Shown here: one piece after another, positions 6,344-7,722 of the stretch
Layout: each line of letters opens with the position of its first letter
Numbering within the stretch: the stretch's first letter is position 1
Source: Saprospiraceae bacterium
Lineage (GTDB): Bacteria > Bacteroidota > Bacteroidia > Chitinophagales > Saprospiraceae
Assembly: GCA_020630355.1 (NCBI GenBank)
Contig: JAHDBO010000089.1
Coordinates: forward strand, 1-7,722
Direction of reading: 5' to 3'
Length of the DNA: 7,722 nucleotides
Translations under genes and position numbers: made by a program
Notes under the pieces: model-generated
What the model was told of the DNA's origin: nothing
Seen by the model: the letters and a program-made list of their open reading frames with translations, nothing else
Database searches by the model: none

Positions 6344-7447
6344 GTGTATCTACAAAGCCTAAAATTAGTTCAATTCAAAAACTATACAGAAGCATCGCTA
6401 ACATTCTCCAAGCAACTGAATTGCTTTGTAGGCAACAATGGTATGGGAAAAACCAATCTCCTTGATGGCATTTATTATTTATGCATGACCAAAAGTCATT
6501 TTAGTGGTTCCGACTCCAATGCGGTTTTGCATAATGAAACATTTTTTAGGCTCGAAGGTGTTTTTAAAAAAGAAAAAGAAACACTGCGAATCGTAGCGAA
6601 AGTCATTCCTAGAAGAAAAAAAGAAATTGAGAAAAATGGAAAGGTATATGATAAACTGTCGGAGCATATTGGATTGTTGCCAGTCGTTGTCATAGCGCCT
6701 GGTGATAGCGAGTTGGTGCAAGAAGGAAGTGAAGAACGCAGGCGTTTTATGGACAACACCCTCTCCCAACTGGATTATGACTACCTACAAACCCTTATAC
6801 GTTATAACAAAATACTCAAACAACGCAACGCCTATCTAAAACAGGCTGTTGCAACACGACGTTTCGATCCAGTCCTAGTGCAGACTTTTGACAAACAGAT
6901 GATTCCGCTCGCAGCTATTCTTTATACCAAGCGAAACGCATTTGTCCATTCCATCACGCCTATATTACAAGAAATGTATGCCGCTATTTCTGGTGGAATG
7001 GAATCTGTTGATTGTATTTTCCAAAGCGGTCTCCATCAAGATAATTTTGAACATATTTTAAAAAACAACCTTGAAAAAGACCGAATACTTGGGCGCACTA
7101 CTGCTGGTCCGCATCGAGATGATTTAAAGTTTTATATCAAAGATTTTCCGCTTAAAAAGTTTGCCTCGCAAGGTCAAATGAAATCCTTCACTATTGCACT
7201 CAAGCTGGCACAGTTCCAATTGTTAAAAAAAGGGAAAAGTATCAGTCCACTTTTGCTATTGGATGATATTTTTGATAAATTAGATGCATCGAGAGTAAAA
7301 CAACTGTTGAGCCTATTATTGCATCAAAACTTCGGACAAGTATTCCTAACCGATACCGACCAAAATCGGGTGGAACGCATTGCTGATGAACTCAATATGG
7401 ACTATAAACGATTTCTAGTTCATGATGGAACTGCAACCTTAGGATAA
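6344..7447 (+). CDS. recF: DNA replication/repair protein RecF
   Basis: This 367-residue SMC-like ATPase acts, with RecO and RecR, in loading RecA at single-strand gaps and in recovery of stalled forks. The N-terminus MYLQSLKLVQFKNY is typical of RecF. Walker A is GNNGMGKT (30-37). Further family marks are LLPVVVIAPGD (111-121), RRRFMD (132-137), TAGPHRDDL (253-261), the ABC-type signature region ASQGQMKSF (274-282), and Walker B LLLLDDIFDKLD (303-314). A D-loop-like LTDTD follows at 335-339. Length is normal, and all ATPase motifs are intact. The start is GTG: an in-frame TAA (6341-6343) lies directly before it, so no upstream start is possible, and the family alignment begins exactly here. 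The DUF721/DciA-like gene begins 21 bases after the stop, so the two are probably co-transcribed. Confidence 0.96.
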   Translation: MYLQSLKLVQFKNYTEASLTFSKQLNCFVGNNGMGKTNLLDGIYYLCMTKSHFSGSDSNAVLHNETFFRLEGVFKKEKETLRIVAKVIPRRKKEIEKNGKVYDKLSEHIGLLPVVVIAPGDSELVQEGSEERRRFMDNTLSQLDYDYLQTLIRYNKILKQRNAYLKQAVATRRFDPVLVQTFDKQMIPLAAILYTKRNAFVHSITPILQEMYAAISGGMESVDCIFQSGLHQDNFEHILKNNLEKDRILGRTTAGPHRDDLKFYIKDFPLKKFASQGQMKSFTIALKLAQFQLLKKGKSISPLLLLDDIFDKLDASRVKQLLSLLLHQNFGQVFLTDTDQNRVERIADELNMDYKRFLVHDGTATLG

Positions 7448-7468
7448 ACAGACACTAAACAGAGATAA

Positions 7469-7722
7469 ATGAGACCTAAAAATGACTCCACCATCAAGGA
7501 GGCACTTAGCCTTATGATGGATTCGTACAAACTAAAACCTAAGCTCAATCAAACCAAGATTGAAAGCAAATGGGAAGCGCTCATGGGGTCTACCATTGCA
7601 CGTTATACCCGTCAGCTTATCCTTAAAAACGGGAAGCTTTTTGTCATGTTGGATTCTTCCCCATTGAAGCAAGACCTAGTCTATGGCAAAGCTAAAATCA
7701 AGAAAATCCTTAATCAAGAACT
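7469..7722 (+). CDS. DUF721/DciA-like protein (3' end outside window)
   Basis: From the ATG at 7469 the frame runs 84 complete codons to the right edge without a stop. The visible part matches the DUF721 (DciA) domain: an N-terminal helix (IKEALSLMMDSYKLKPKL), then W35-EALMG (35-40), IARYT (43-47), NGKLFVMLDSSPLKQDL (54-70) and the start of the final helix with KKILNQE (78-84). Bacteroidota members are about 95-100 residues, so probably only some 10-15 residues are missing. Proteins of this family are proposed loaders or regulators of the replicative helicase DnaB in bacteria lacking DnaC/DnaI. Its place directly after recF is the usual one in Bacteroidota and supports a role linked to replication or repair. 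No strong ribosome-binding site is seen, as expected for this phylum. Confidence 0.88.
   Translation, partial: MRPKNDSTIKEALSLMMDSYKLKPKLNQTKIESKWEALMGSTIARYTRQLILKNGKLFVMLDSSPLKQDLVYGKAKIKKILNQE

Noticed and set aside
1..7722. CRISPR array, mobile element, toxin-antitoxin, phage or defence genes, tRNA or rRNA.
   Set aside because: I saw no regular repeat-spacer pattern, transposase or integrase motifs, terminal inverted repeats or RNA-gene signatures. All major frames are explained by the listed genes.

Overview
The window reads as chromosomal DNA from a member of the Bacteroidota. A large secreted protein ends in a type IX secretion (T9SS) type A sorting domain. The gene starts have no clear Shine-Dalgarno sequence. 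The recF gene is followed directly by a DUF721/DciA gene, a common Bacteroidota arrangement. The domain mix of the lipase, including a poly-glycine linker ahead of the C-terminal modules, resembles proteins of the Saprospiria (Lewinella-like bacteria), but that finer placement is a guess from memory of the families.

The left half is transcribed leftwards (minus strand) and holds three genes, each apparently its own unit. From right to left these are pdhA (pyruvate dehydrogenase E1 alpha, 2068-3081), a membrane-anchored TPR protein (1233-1925), and the 5' part of a secreted protein with a starch-binding CBM26-like module (1-797, running off the left edge). A strong hairpin terminator lies after pdhA (2014-2049) and another after the TPR gene (1168-1200).

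The right half is transcribed rightwards. A 945-residue secreted alpha/beta-hydrolase (lipase-like, GHSMG nucleophile elbow) with several beta modules and a T9SS tail occupies 3397-6234 and is closed by a hairpin terminator (6282-6321). recF (6344-7447, GTG start) and the 5' part of a DUF721/DciA-like gene (7469 to the right edge) follow as an apparent two-gene unit for DNA repair and replication. Non-coding stretches over 300 bp are 798-1232 and 3082-3396.

No mobile element, CRISPR array, tRNA, rRNA or defence module was seen. The parts most worth a second look are the lipase (domain architecture, a calcium-loop-like insert, a GGC-repeat linker), the cut-off CBM26-like protein, and the leader upstream of it. 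That leader contains a 14-bp copy of the gene's own start region and three spaced copies of an AATTAGGGG-like motif. These are moderate-interest observations; nothing in the window proves a new biological system.
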